Shown in pieces: positions 24,588 through 33,257 of a stretch of 52,450 bases of DNA. The position numbers and the translations under genes are program-made. Every line of letters starts with the position of its first letter. Within the stretch, counting starts at the first letter, position 1. Source of the DNA: JBGANR01 sp044222225 (GTDB taxonomy: Bacteria; Actinomycetota; Actinomycetes; Mycobacteriales; Mycobacteriaceae). The stretch lies in contig JBGANR010000027.1 of the NCBI GenBank assembly GCA_044222225.1, positions 1 to 52,450 of the forward strand. Direction: 5' to 3'. Under the pieces are notes generated by a model. The model searched no databases. It saw only the letters and a program-made list of their open reading frames with translations, and was not told where the DNA came from.

Positions 24588-25802
24588 TCAGCGGCCCGCT
24601 GCGACGAATGCGGCGGAACGCGGGCGCAGGGCGATGGCCGTGTGGATCGCTCCGACGGCCAGGATGGCGATGGATGCGATGAGGGGTCCGGTCGCACCGA
24701 TCGTGTCGATGAGACCGCCGCCGAGCATCGCCCCGAACATCATCGACCCCTGGATCGCGGCGACGAGGATGCCACCACCGGCCTCGGCATGGTCGGGGTA
24801 GGTCCGAGCGAGCCACGACGACCACCCCACGCCGAAGGCGCCTCCGGCGAATCCCCAGACGGCGATGCAGGCGATCACCGCGACCTGCGAGCTGCTGGCC
24901 GTGCTCCACAGCAGCGCGAGAGCTGCTGCCACGATCAAGGCCGCTCCGGCGAGGGTCCAGCGGATGCTTCGGGCCAGGAGAGGCGGGGCGACGAGCGTCC
25001 CGAGGAGTGTCGTGATCCCGAAGACCAGCAGCGTGAGGGCGACGCCGTCGGTCATGAAGCCCGCGACGCCCTCCAGGAAGGGGCGCAGATACGTGACGAA
25101 CATGCTCTGTCCGCCGAACAACAGGATCACCCCGACCATCCCGACCGCCAGCCCGGGCAGCCGGAGCGTGGTCGCCAATCCCGTCGATGCGGCGGTCTGT
25201 TGCGAGGGCAGCTTCGGCAGGGTGAGTGCCAGCGCCACGACCGCAAGGGCGGCCAGCGCGGTCGCGGCGAAGAACACGCCGCGCCAGCCGATCATCCCGC
25301 CGAGGAACGCGCCGAGCGGGGCTGCGGCGACCATCGCGACCGACCCGCCCCCGAAGATGATCGACAGCGCCCGCGACACATTGTCAGCCGGGACCAGGCG
25401 CAGCGCGAGCGACGCCGACAGCCCCCAGACCGCGCCGACGGTGAACCCGAGCAGCACCCGCCCGGTGAGCATGATCACTGCGTTCGGCGCGAGCGCCACG
25501 ATGAGGTTCGACGCCACCTGCGCCACAGCGGCGACGAGCAGCACGTTGCGCCGGTCGAAGCGGCGCGTGACCCGGCCCACGAACAGGCTGGTGACGATCG
25601 CCAGTAGCGCCGTCGCGGTCACCGACTGCCCGATCATCCCCTCACTCGCATCCAGGCTCGCCGCCATCGGAGTGAGCAGGCTCGCCGGCAGCATCTCCGA
25701 GGCGTTGAGCGCCGCCACCGTCAAAGCAAGCGCCCAGACGGCGGCCCATGCCGGGCGAGGCTTGACGCGGTCCGCCACGAGGTCTTCGGCCATGGAGTCC
25801 AT
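24588..25802 (-). CDS. MFS transporter, DHA1-type efflux
   Basis: The 404-residue protein has twelve predicted hydrophobic segments. The MFS motif A loop is VGRVTRRFDRRNVLLVAAVA; ALAPNAVIMLTGRVLLGFTV and the following AVWGLSASLALRLVP match the fourth segment and motif C region. LGAFLGGMIGWRGVFFAATA is typical of AraJ/NepI-like DHA1 carriers. Substrate prediction is not possible. ATG 25802 has AAAGG upstream; ATG 25793 is an alternative. The divergent TetR gene at 25938 probably represses it, as in many efflux pairs. Its 3' end lies next to a ychF relic. Confidence 0.88.
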   Translation of the reverse strand: MDSMAEDLVADRVKPRPAWAAVWALALTVAALNASEMLPASLLTPMAASLDASEGMIGQSVTATALLAIVTSLFVGRVTRRFDRRNVLLVAAVAQVASNLIVALAPNAVIMLTGRVLLGFTVGAVWGLSASLALRLVPADNVSRALSIIFGGGSVAMVAAAPLGAFLGGMIGWRGVFFAATALAALAVVALALTLPKLPSQQTAASTGLATTLRLPGLAVGMVGVILLFGGQSMFVTYLRPFLEGVAGFMTDGVALTLLVFGITTLLGTLVAPPLLARSIRWTLAGAALIVAAALALLWSTASSSQVAVIACIAVWGFAGGAFGVGWSSWLARTYPDHAEAGGGILVAAIQGSMMFGAMLGGGLIDTIGATGPLIASIAILAVGAIHTAIALRPRSAAFVAAGR

Positions 25803-25871
25803 ATGAGCCTTTCAGTCACGCAAGACGCAGCGGTGCGCTCGTCGGCACCGGACATCTGTAAGCGGATGCTG

Positions 25872-25909
25872 AATATCCGATTAGCCACACTAGCACCCTT
25901 CCGGATATT
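25872..25909. promoter_or_regulatory. Operator-like inverted repeat between MFS and tetR genes
   Basis: AATATCCG (25872-25879) and its complement CGGATATT (25902-25909) are separated by 22 bp in the divergent promoter region. The region is AT-richer than its surroundings. Confidence 0.45.
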
Positions 25910-25937
25910 GCGCATCCACTTCCACTACAGTGGAGCC

Positions 25938-26618
25938 ATGGCCGAGATGAAGCTGCGCAAGGATGCCGCCCGCAACCGCGCTCTGCTCCTCCGTGCCGGG
26001 CGCGAGGTGTTTGCCAAGCGCGGTCTCGAGGCGACGCTCAACGACGTCGCCCACCACGCCGGGGTCGGCGTCGGCACTGCGTACCGGCGCTTCGCGAACA
26101 AGGAAGAGCTGATCGACGCGATCCTGGTCCAGCAGGTCGAGGAGCTCGAGGTGATTCTCACCGACGCGCTGGCCGTGCCGGACCCTTGGGACGGGCTCGT
26201 GCAGTACTTGGAGCGCTCCCTCTCGATCCAGGCCAAGGATCGCGGCATGGCCCAGGTTCTCTCCGGTCAGTACGCGGGGCCACAGAAGTACGATTGGGGC
26301 CGCGACCAGCTCGCCCCTCTTGTCGAGCGGGTCGCCGACCGCGCCCGGGAAGCCGGGCTGCTGCGCGAGGACGTGACCGGCTCAGACCTGATCCTGCTCC
26401 AGGTCGCACTCAACACCATCGCGAAGGCCTCCCAAGGCGGCCGGACGCCGAACGGCCGGGACGACGTCGACGAGCTCTACCGCCGCTACTTGTGGATCTT
26501 CCTCGACGGACTCCGCCCCGACAGGGACCAGGCCTCACCGCTGCCCGTGCCGCCGCTGACCACCGACGAAACTCACCGGATGCTCGGAGCGGCGCCCTCG
26601 GCGGACACCCGAACCTGA
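25938..26618 (+). CDS. TetR/AcrR-family transcriptional regulator
   Basis: The 226-residue protein has a TetR DNA-binding domain (LRKDAARNRALLLRAGREVF, then AKRGLEATLNDVAHHAGVGV and GTAYRRFANKEELIDAILVQ). The C-terminal domain is of the common SBP/AcrR type. TACAGT (25926-25931) stands six bases before ATG 25938, which selects this start over a longer frame from 25803 that overlaps the operator. It is divergent from the MFS efflux gene and is its likely repressor. Confidence 0.9.
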   Translation: MAEMKLRKDAARNRALLLRAGREVFAKRGLEATLNDVAHHAGVGVGTAYRRFANKEELIDAILVQQVEELEVILTDALAVPDPWDGLVQYLERSLSIQAKDRGMAQVLSGQYAGPQKYDWGRDQLAPLVERVADRAREAGLLREDVTGSDLILLQVALNTIAKASQGGRTPNGRDDVDELYRRYLWIFLDGLRPDRDQASPLPVPPLTTDETHRMLGAAPSADTRT

Positions 26619-26656
26619 CGAAGAACAAGTGCCCCTCGACCGGGCGTCACGAGACG

Positions 26657-27736
26657 CTAGAGCGAGAATCTGAATTCCACCACATCCCCGTCCGCCATTA
26701 CATACTCCTTGCCCTCCATCCGCACCCGACCGGCCGCCTTGGCGGCCGCCATCGAGCCGTTCGCATCCAGATCCGCGAACGAGACGATCTCGGCCTTGAT
26801 GAAGCCCTTCTCGAAATCCGTGTGGATGACACCCGCCGCCTTCGGAGCCGTATCCCCCCGGTGGATCGTCCAGGCGCGAGCCTCCTTGGGGCCGGCCGTC
26901 AGGTACGTCTGCAGCCCCAGGGTGTGGAAGCCGGCCCGGGCCAGCGAGGCGAGACCCGGCTCGCTCTGGCCGATCGACTCGAGCAGCTCGAGGGCGTCCT
27001 CCTCGTCGAGCTCGAGGAGCTCGTACTCCACCTTCGCGTCGAGGAACACCGCATCCGCCGGCGCGACGGCCGCGGCCAGTTCCTTCTTCCGCACCTCGTC
27101 GGTGAGCACCGACTCGTCGGCGTTGAAGACGTAGAGGAACGGCTTCGTCGTCATGAGGTGCAGCTCGCGCAGCGGCGTCAGATCCATCGCCGACTGCTGC
27201 GCGAACAGGGTCTTGCCCGTGTCGAGCAGCTCCTGGGCCCGCTTCGCGGCGGCGACGGTCGCGGCGAGGTCCTTGTTCTTGCGGGCCTCCTTCTCCAGCC
27301 GCGGGATCGCCTTCTCAAGCGTCTGCAGGTCGGCGAGGATGAGCTCGGTCTCGATCACCTCGATGTCGGAGAGCGGATCGACGCGCCCGTCGACGTGCAC
27401 GACGTCGTCGTCGGAGAACACCCGGACGACCTGGCAGATGGCGTCGGCCTCACGGATATTGGCGAGGAACTGGTTGCCCATCCCCTCCCCTTCGGACGCG
27501 CCCTTGACGATGCCGGCGATGTCGACGAACGACACCGTCGCGGGAAGGATGCGCGCGGAACCGAAGATCTCGGCGAGCCGGCCGAGCCGCGCGTCGGGAA
27601 GCTCGACGACGCCGATGTTCGGCTCGATCGTCGCGAACGGGTAGTTCGCCGCCAGCACGTCGTTGCGGGTCAGTGCATTGAACAGAGTCGACTTGCCGAC
27701 GTTGGGGAGTCCGACGATTCCGAGGGTGAGGCTCAC
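26657..27736 (-). CDS. ychF: Redox-regulated ATPase YchF
   Basis: The 359-residue protein is the universal Obg-type P-loop ATPase that binds ribosomes and affects oxidative stress responses. The P-loop is LTLGIVGLPNVGKSTLFNAL, switch II is VSFVDIAGIVKGASEGEGMG and the specificity motif is PFLYVFNADE (N-x-x-E rather than NKxD). The TGS domain (LQTYLTAGPKEARAWTIHRG, then IHTDFEKGFIKAEIVSFADL) follows. GTG 27736 is 8 nt after TAGACT, which suits a leaderless start. The C-terminus ends VVEFRFSL instead of the more usual NV, and a displaced NV end lies at 24466. Confidence 0.96.
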   Translation of the reverse strand: MSLTLGIVGLPNVGKSTLFNALTRNDVLAANYPFATIEPNIGVVELPDARLGRLAEIFGSARILPATVSFVDIAGIVKGASEGEGMGNQFLANIREADAICQVVRVFSDDDVVHVDGRVDPLSDIEVIETELILADLQTLEKAIPRLEKEARKNKDLAATVAAAKRAQELLDTGKTLFAQQSAMDLTPLRELHLMTTKPFLYVFNADESVLTDEVRKKELAAAVAPADAVFLDAKVEYELLELDEEDALELLESIGQSEPGLASLARAGFHTLGLQTYLTAGPKEARAWTIHRGDTAPKAAGVIHTDFEKGFIKAEIVSFADLDANGSMAAAKAAGRVRMEGKEYVMADGDVVEFRFSL

Positions 27737-27818
27737 GGGTGGCCAGTCTAACGGCCGATCATCGTCGGCCGTGTCGACGCCGGAACGTGGCGGACACGGC
27801 GACGCGCCGGTGAACCGG

Positions 27819-27830
27819 TACCGTCGTCCT
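27819..27830 (+). promoter_or_regulatory. Predicted leaderless -10 of the DUF6542 gene
   Basis: TACCGT at 27819-27824, then six bases, then GTG 27831. The divergent ychF promoter (TAGACT on the minus strand, about 27745-27750) lies 70 bp away. Confidence 0.5.
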
Positions 27831-29279
27831 GTGCAGAGTTCCCCGAAGCGACCGGTCGTGCCGGTACCGCTCCAGTCGACGCTGCCCGCGATCCGGGGGG
27901 TCAGCTGGCTTGCGGCGGTCGGCATCGCCGTCGGCTTCACGCTTCTGGGGTTGATCTACTGCCATCTCGTCAACGGGCAGCTGACGGCCGTCTACAAATG
28001 GATGTACCTGGTCGGCTGCGTCGCCGCCGCACTCATGGTGCGCCGCCGGAACCTGTTCACGGTCGCGATCCTGCCGCCGCTCATCCTGTTCGCGGCGACG
28101 TTCGGCTACAACTGGCTGCAGAGTCCGTCCTCACGCGGCACGTTCCGCGGCCTCGCACTGGACGTCCTGCTGCCGATAGCGCGGCATTTCTTCGTGGTCA
28201 TGGCGTGGACGTCGGCGATCGTGCTCGCGATCGTCATCGCGCGGTGGCTGCTCAGCAGGCAGCTCGCCGCGGCGGCGCCCGTGTCGGCGCGACCGCGGCC
28301 GAAGCGAGCCCGCCCCGCCGAACCGGGGAAGCGGCCCCGCCCGGCCGAGACCGAGATGCGGCCCCGCCTCGCCGAGCCGGAGATGCGGCCACGCGCCACC
28401 GATCTGGAGACGAAGACGCCGGTCGAGGAACGCCCGCGCGTCGGACGCAGCCACCGCGAGCGCACCGGAGCGGAAGCCCCGGCGGCCGGTGCCGGATCGC
28501 TGAGCGGCGACAGGCTGCGGACGTCCCAACCCGGCGCGACGACGGCCCACGCCTATCCGGCCGCCGACGCCGCCACCCGGGTGGGCGAACGCACCGAGCC
28601 GATCCCGCCCGAACAACGCCCCCGCCGGCGTCGCTCGCGAGAGCCGCTGGCCGCCGAGTTCCCCGAGAACCGCTACCTGCCGCCCCGCACCTACTCGCCC
28701 GTCGACGAGTACCGTCCGGACCTCGTCCGGCGGCCCCGGCGGGCCGCGGACGCCGATGAGCTCACCGACGCGCCACGTCGATCACGACGCGCAGCCGAGG
28801 CCCCGGACGCCGAGCCCCCGCGCCGATCACGCCGCGCAGCCGAAACGCCGGCAGCCGAGGTGCCGCGCCGGTCACGCCGCGCGGCCGAGGCTCCGGCCGC
28901 CGAACGGACCGACACCCCTCGCCGGTCACGCCGCGCCGCCGAACCCCGCGCGACCGAAACCCGCACCGACGTCACCGGCGCCCGCCGCGTCGAGCCCGTC
29001 GCCGAGGATCGCCACGACACGCGGCCCCGCCGGGCCACAGCGCCTGAACGTCACGCCGAGCCACCGCGCCCCACCGCGGCGCGCCGGACGGCCCTGCCGC
29101 CGATCGAACCCCCGCGCACCGAACCGCCCCGCGAGACCGGCGGCCGGCGTCGCGCCGATCGCTCGGGTACCGAAGGCCGCCGACGCCGCATCACCTCGCT
29201 CTCCGACGACCCGGGCCGTCCGATCCCCCGACTCGACGAGCCGTCGCGCCCCCGATACCGCGCTCGCGACGACGACTGA
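27831..29279 (+). CDS. DUF6542-type membrane protein with Arg/Pro-rich tail
   Basis: The 482-residue protein has an N-terminal membrane domain of about 140 residues with four hydrophobic segments (RGVSWLAAVGIAVGFTLLGL, then KWMYLVGCVAAALMV and FTVAILPPLILFAATFGYNW). This matches the DUF6542 proteins found between ychF and ispH in Mycobacteriales. The cytoplasmic tail is low-complexity and basic. RRSRRAAE occurs five times with acidic-Pro spacers (residues ~310-370), and RPRxAE repeats occur near 165-190. Function is unknown. GTG 27831 is exactly six bases after TACCGT. The repeat number probably varies between strains. Confidence 0.78.
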   Translation: MQSSPKRPVVPVPLQSTLPAIRGVSWLAAVGIAVGFTLLGLIYCHLVNGQLTAVYKWMYLVGCVAAALMVRRRNLFTVAILPPLILFAATFGYNWLQSPSSRGTFRGLALDVLLPIARHFFVVMAWTSAIVLAIVIARWLLSRQLAAAAPVSARPRPKRARPAEPGKRPRPAETEMRPRLAEPEMRPRATDLETKTPVEERPRVGRSHRERTGAEAPAAGAGSLSGDRLRTSQPGATTAHAYPAADAATRVGERTEPIPPEQRPRRRRSREPLAAEFPENRYLPPRTYSPVDEYRPDLVRRPRRAADADELTDAPRRSRRAAEAPDAEPPRRSRRAAETPAAEVPRRSRRAAEAPAAERTDTPRRSRRAAEPRATETRTDVTGARRVEPVAEDRHDTRPRRATAPERHAEPPRPTAARRTALPPIEPPRTEPPRETGGRRRADRSGTEGRRRRITSLSDDPGRPIPRLDEPSRPRYRARDDD

Positions 29280-29300
29280 CCCACCCCTGACGGACGCAGA

Positions 29301-29330
29301 CGCCCCGCCGACTCACGAGTCGGCGGGGCG
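29301..29330. terminator. Bidirectional hairpin terminator
   Basis: A perfect 13-bp inverted repeat (CGCCCCGCCGACT, 29301-29313) with a 4-nt loop and its complement at 29318-29330. It lies midway between the convergent DUF6542 gene and ispH. Confidence 0.82.
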
Positions 29331-29345
29331 TTCGGGTCGAAGCAC

Positions 29346-30341
29346 TCAGGACGTCGGACCGGTGAACACCCGCTTCGGCCGCAGCTCGCGCGGCAGCGCG
29401 AACGTGAGGGTCTCGTTGGCGGTTGTCACGGAGGCGACGTCGTCGTAGCCGTGGCCGGCGAGGAACTCGACGACGCCCTGCACGAGGATCTCCGGCACCG
29501 ACGCGCCGGACGTCACACCGACCGTCGTCACACCGTCGAGCCACGCCGGATCGATGTCCTTGGCGTAGTCGACGAGGTACGACGCGTCGGCCCCGGCCTG
29601 CAGCGCGACCTCGACGAGCCGCTGGCTGTTCGAGCTGTTGGTGGAACCGACCACCACGACGAGCTCGCAGCGGGGCGCCATCGCCTTCACCGCGACCTGG
29701 CGGTTCTGCGTGGCGTAGCAGATGTCGTCGCTCGGCGGGTCGTTGAGCAGCGGGAACCGCTGCCGCAGCCGCTCGACGGTCTCCATCGTCTCGTCGACGG
29801 ACAGCGTCGTCTGCGAGAGCCAGATGACCTTCGACTCGTCGCGGACCTCGACGGCGGCGACGGAATCGGGCCCGTCGACGAGTTGCACGTGCTCGGGCGC
29901 CTCACCCGCGGTGCCCTCGACCTCCTCGTGGCCCTCATGGCCGATGAGCAGGATGTCGTAGTCGTCGCGGGCGAAGCGTTTGGCCTCCTGATGCACCTTC
30001 GTCACCAGCGGGCACGTCGCGTCGATGGTGCGCAGGCTGCGCTGGGCCGCGCTCTCGTGCACGGCCGGCGAGACGCCGTGCGCCGAGAAGACGACGAGCG
30101 CGCCCTCGGGCACCTCGTCGGTCTCGTCCACGAAGATCGCGCCGCGTTCGGCCAGCGTGTCGACGACGTGCCGGTTGTGCACGATCTCCTTGCGGACGTA
30201 CACGGGCGCACCGTGCCGCTCGAGGGCCTTCTCGACGGTCTCGACGGCCCTGTCGACGCCTGCGCAGTAGCCGCGCGGTTCGGCGAGCAGCACACGCTTG
30301 CGCGGCGCGGCAGATTCGGACTGGGAGTTCTCGGCAGTCAT
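29346..30341 (-). CDS. ispH: 4-hydroxy-3-methylbut-2-enyl diphosphate reductase
   Basis: The 331-residue enzyme catalyses the last step of the MEP isoprenoid pathway, reducing HMBPP to IPP and DMAPP with a [4Fe-4S] cluster. The three cluster cysteines are in PRGYCAGVDRAVE, DATCPLVTKVHQEAKRF and DDICYATQNRQ. Substrate-binding residues appear in VFSAHGVSPAVHE, LLIGHEGHEEVEGT, GSTNSSNSQRLVEVA and TSGASVPEILVQGVVEFL. TACCCT on the minus strand lies 7 nt before ATG 30341. The position between DUF6542 and the xse genes matches lytB2 (Rv1110) in M. tuberculosis. Confidence 0.97.
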   Translation of the reverse strand: MTAENSQSESAAPRKRVLLAEPRGYCAGVDRAVETVEKALERHGAPVYVRKEIVHNRHVVDTLAERGAIFVDETDEVPEGALVVFSAHGVSPAVHESAAQRSLRTIDATCPLVTKVHQEAKRFARDDYDILLIGHEGHEEVEGTAGEAPEHVQLVDGPDSVAAVEVRDESKVIWLSQTTLSVDETMETVERLRQRFPLLNDPPSDDICYATQNRQVAVKAMAPRCELVVVVGSTNSSNSQRLVEVALQAGADASYLVDYAKDIDPAWLDGVTTVGVTSGASVPEILVQGVVEFLAGHGYDDVASVTTANETLTFALPRELRPKRVFTGPTS

Positions 30342-30454
30342 GCGCTCCAGGGTAGCCCCGGCCGCGGCCTACACCAGCCGACGGATTCACCCGCGGACGC
30401 CGGCGATTCCGGGCCTGCGGCGATGTCGGCCGGGGGATTTGGCACCCTAGAGGA

Positions 30455-31069
30455 ATGCAGCCGCCGTTTGCCGCCCGCGTCGCCGCCGGACTCGCCGTCA
30501 CTCTCATCGAGGAGACGCGCCGGCTTCCGACGACCGCGATCACGCTTCCGATGACGGCGCTCAGCCAGACCCTGCAGACCGCGATGCGGATTCAGCAGAG
30601 TATGACGCAGCTCGCCATCAAGGGCGACGAGGTCTTCGCGCTGCTCTGGGGCGACGAGGAGGAACAGCCCGAATGGGCGACCTTCGACGAGGACGGCGAC
30701 CTCGCCGACCTGGAGAAGATCGACGGCTTCGACGACGAGACGCTGCCGACGCCCGCGGCCGACGACGGGCGTCCGGCGCCGAGGACGGACGGCGTCCGGA
30801 AGACCGGCCGTTTCGCCCTGTACTCCGCTCCCCCGCCCGACGCGCCGGAGCCGGCCGAGGACGACGCCGACGACGTCGACGTGCCGGCCGTCGCCGAGCG
30901 CCTCGACTACAGCGGCCTCACGCTCGCCCAGCTGCGGGCCCGGCTCAAGGACGTCCGCGACGTCGCCGACCTGCGCAAACTCGCCGCCTACGAGCGCGCC
31001 ACCCGCGCCCGCGCCCCGTTCCTCACCCTGCTCGACAACCGCGTCACGCAGGCCGAGGCGAAGTCCTAA
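30455..31069 (+). CDS. Lipid droplet-associated-type protein (Rv1109c-like)
   Basis: The 204-residue protein begins with an amphipathic helical region, MQPPFAARVAAGLAVTLIEE, then LPMTALSQTLQTAMRIQQSM. An acidic low-complexity middle (EEEQPEWATFDEDGD) follows, and then a conserved basic C-terminal module, YSGLTLAQLRARLKDVRDVA, then LRKLAAYERATRARAPFLTL. From its place just upstream of xseA it corresponds to Rv1109c, whose family I recall being annotated as lipid droplet-associated. The role is not established here. CACCCT (30443-30448) lies six bases before ATG 30455. Its stop abuts the xseA start, so the genes are coupled. Confidence 0.7.
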   Translation: MQPPFAARVAAGLAVTLIEETRRLPTTAITLPMTALSQTLQTAMRIQQSMTQLAIKGDEVFALLWGDEEEQPEWATFDEDGDLADLEKIDGFDDETLPTPAADDGRPAPRTDGVRKTGRFALYSAPPPDAPEPAEDDADDVDVPAVAERLDYSGLTLAQLRARLKDVRDVADLRKLAAYERATRARAPFLTLLDNRVTQAEAKS

Positions 31070-32293
31070 ATGACCGCACCGAGTACCGCGGAGCGTCCGT
31101 GGCCGGTGCGCACGGTGAACACCAAGGTCGCCGGGTGGATCAACAAGCTCGGCCCGCTCTGGGTCGAGGGCCAGATCACCCAGCTCAACCGGCGCCCTGG
31201 CGCGCGGTCGGTGTTCCTCGTGCTGCGCGATCCCGCCGCCGACGTCTCCCTCACCGCATCGTGCTCCCCCGAGGTGCTCGACGCGTCGCCGACCCCGCTG
31301 ACGGAGGGCGCGCGCGTCGTCGTCCATGGCAAGTTCTCGTTCTTCGCCGGACGCGGCTCCCTGTCGCTGCGGCTCGACGCGATCCGGCCCGTCGGCATCG
31401 GTGAGCTGCTCGCCCGGATCGAGCGCCTGCGCCAGCTGCTCGCCGCCGAGGGCCTGTTCGACCCGCGGCTCAAGCGGCCGCTGCCGTTCCTGCCGCGGAC
31501 CGTCGGCCTCGTCACCGGCCGGGCGAGCGCCGCCGAGCACGACGTCGTCACCGTCGCAACCGAGCGCTGCCCGTCGGTACGGTTCGAGATCCGCAACACC
31601 GCCGTCCAGGGACCGACGGCCGTGCCGCAGATCCTCGCCGAGCTGCGGTCCCTCGACGCCGACCCGGCCGTCGACGTCATCGTCCTCGCCCGCGGCGGCG
31701 GCTCCGTCGAAGATCTGCTGCCGTTCTCCGACGAGACCCTGTGCCGCGCGATCGTCGCCTGCACGACGCCCGTCGTCTCCGCGATCGGGCACGAACCAGA
31801 CAATCCGTTATGCGATCTCGTGGCCGACGTCCGCGCCGCGACGCCGACCGACGCCGCCAAACGGATCGTTCCCGACGTCGCCGCCGAAAGCGCGAGGATC
31901 GCCGAACTGCGCTCCCGCTCGGCCGCGGCGCTGCGGCAATGGGTGGCACGGGAGCGCTCCACCCTCGCCCACCTGCGCGCACGCCCGGTGGTGGCCGACC
32001 CGCAGCGGATCGTGACGGCCCGGCGCGAGCAGGTCGACCGCCTGCGCCGGGACGCACAGCGGGACTTGACGCGGCTCGTCGCCACCGAGAAGGATCGGCT
32101 GACGCATGTCGCCGCCCGGCTGACGACGCTCGGCCCGGCGGCGACGCTGGCCCGCGGCTACGCGGTGGTGCAGCGCGTCGGCGCCGGCGATCCGCACGTC
32201 GTCACGTCGGCCGCGGACATGCCGATCGGCAGCCAGGTGCGCATCCGCGTCGGCGACGGCGCGACCCGCGCGGCCGTCATGGGCCGAGAATGA
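31070..32293 (+). CDS. xseA: Exodeoxyribonuclease VII large subunit
   Basis: The 407-residue subunit degrades single-stranded DNA together with XseB. An N-terminal OB fold (WPVRTVNTKVAGWINKLGPL, then WVEGQITQLNRRPGARSVFL) is followed by the nuclease domain: LPRTVGLVTGRASAAEHDVV, VDVIVLARGGGSVEDLLPFS and VVSAIGHEPDNPLCDLVADV. The coiled-coil region (LRSRSAAALRQWVARERSTL) precedes the C-terminal LGPAATLARGYAVVQR. ATG 31070 directly follows the upstream stop (TAA at 31067-31069), indicating translational coupling. Confidence 0.96.
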   Translation: MTAPSTAERPWPVRTVNTKVAGWINKLGPLWVEGQITQLNRRPGARSVFLVLRDPAADVSLTASCSPEVLDASPTPLTEGARVVVHGKFSFFAGRGSLSLRLDAIRPVGIGELLARIERLRQLLAAEGLFDPRLKRPLPFLPRTVGLVTGRASAAEHDVVTVATERCPSVRFEIRNTAVQGPTAVPQILAELRSLDADPAVDVIVLARGGGSVEDLLPFSDETLCRAIVACTTPVVSAIGHEPDNPLCDLVADVRAATPTDAAKRIVPDVAAESARIAELRSRSAAALRQWVARERSTLAHLRARPVVADPQRIVTARREQVDRLRRDAQRDLTRLVATEKDRLTHVAARLTTLGPAATLARGYAVVQRVGAGDPHVVTSAADMPIGSQVRIRVGDGATRAAVMGRE

Positions 32294-32320
32294 ACCCCAC
32301 ACCAGCGAGAGGGACAACAG

Positions 32321-32535
32321 TGAGCGAGAGCGAGAAGCCGGTCGCCGATCTCGGCTACGAGGAGGCCCGAGACGAGCTCGCCGGCGTCGTGCGCCTGCTG
32401 GAGCAGGGCGGCATGGATCTGGACGCCTCCCTCGCCCTGTGGGAACGCGGCGAGGCCCTCGCCACCCGATGCGAGCAGCACCTCGACGGCGCCGCCGCCC
32501 GGATCGACGCCGTCCTGACGCACCGCGACGGCTGA
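32321..32535 (+). CDS. xseB: Exodeoxyribonuclease VII small subunit
   Basis: The 71-residue protein has the XseB helical hairpin: LGYEEARDELAGVVRLLEQG, then GMDLDASLALWERGEALATR and CEQHLDGAAARI. It assembles on XseA as the small subunit. GTG 32321 has GAGAGGGA upstream. An ATG at 32290, overlapping the xseA stop (ATGA), would add about ten residues and is a real alternative. Confidence 0.93.
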
Positions 32536-32567
32536 GTGGCCGTCGGACACGACACCTGGCCACCACG

Positions 32568-33155
32568 TCAGCGCGGCGCCGGCGCCTGCTCCGTGACCGT
32601 CGGCGCCGCTGCCACCATCTCGGCGAACCGGCGGAACTCGTCGTCGTCGGCCTTGCCGCTCAGGCCCACGCGGGCCCCGTCGATCTCGGCGACCCAGATC
32701 GGCCCCTGCTCGGGGTTGTCGTTGCGCTCGTACCGCACCCAGGAGACGGCGCCCACCGACTCCGCGCCCAGGCCACGGACACGATCACCCCGGGCCAGGA
32801 CCGCGACGAGATCGTCCTCCTTCGCGGCCGTCTGGCTGAGCTGGATGAAGCGCTTGTCCGAGGTCAGCCAGCCGACGTTGCTGACGAGCGCGGTCCCGGC
32901 GGACGTCCGGCTGCCCGAGTTCGGCTTCCAGTCGGCGGGCACCGCGGGCCGCCGGATCGTCACCGGGAGGTCGCGGGCGTCCGCGTCGAGCGCCGAGACG
33001 ACGTCGAAGGGCGGGGTGCGGTCGTCTCGCGTCGACGGACCGCTCCACGACAGGGTTCCGGCGACGGCGGCGATGGCGAGGCAGATCAACACCAACGGCA
33101 GGAGCGAGAACAGCATGTCGCGATTGGATTGCAGGATCCGGGGTTTTTCCGCCAC
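32568..33155 (-). CDS. DUF4245 membrane-anchored protein
   Basis: The 195-residue protein has a short cytoplasmic start, one transmembrane helix (DMLFSLLPLVLICLAIAAVA) and an extracellular domain. The domain contains PVTIRRPAVPADWKPNSGSR, LVSNVGWLTSDKRFIQLSQT and VGAVSWVRYERNDNPEQGPI. The family is typical of Mycobacteriales and found next to glpX (Rv1100-like). Its function is unknown. GTG 33155 has AATACT 8 nt upstream on the minus strand. It is divergent from glpX. Confidence 0.8.
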   Translation of the reverse strand: MAEKPRILQSNRDMLFSLLPLVLICLAIAAVAGTLSWSGPSTRDDRTPPFDVVSALDADARDLPVTIRRPAVPADWKPNSGSRTSAGTALVSNVGWLTSDKRFIQLSQTAAKEDDLVAVLARGDRVRGLGAESVGAVSWVRYERNDNPEQGPIWVAEIDGARVGLSGKADDDEFRRFAEMVAAAPTVTEQAPAPR

Positions 33156-33257
33156 GGGTCACCAGTATTCCAACACGTGAAAGGATGTGACGCAGTCCCC
33201 CCGCGGCCGACCCGCCGGATTCGCCCCGGGTACCCCAGACGGCACAGGAGCCCACCG

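Noticed and set aside
28760..29010. A possible tandem DNA repeat or CRISPR-like array
   Set aside because: The repeats are in frame, imperfect and encode RRSRRAAE units of the DUF6542 protein. There are no unique spacers of constant length.
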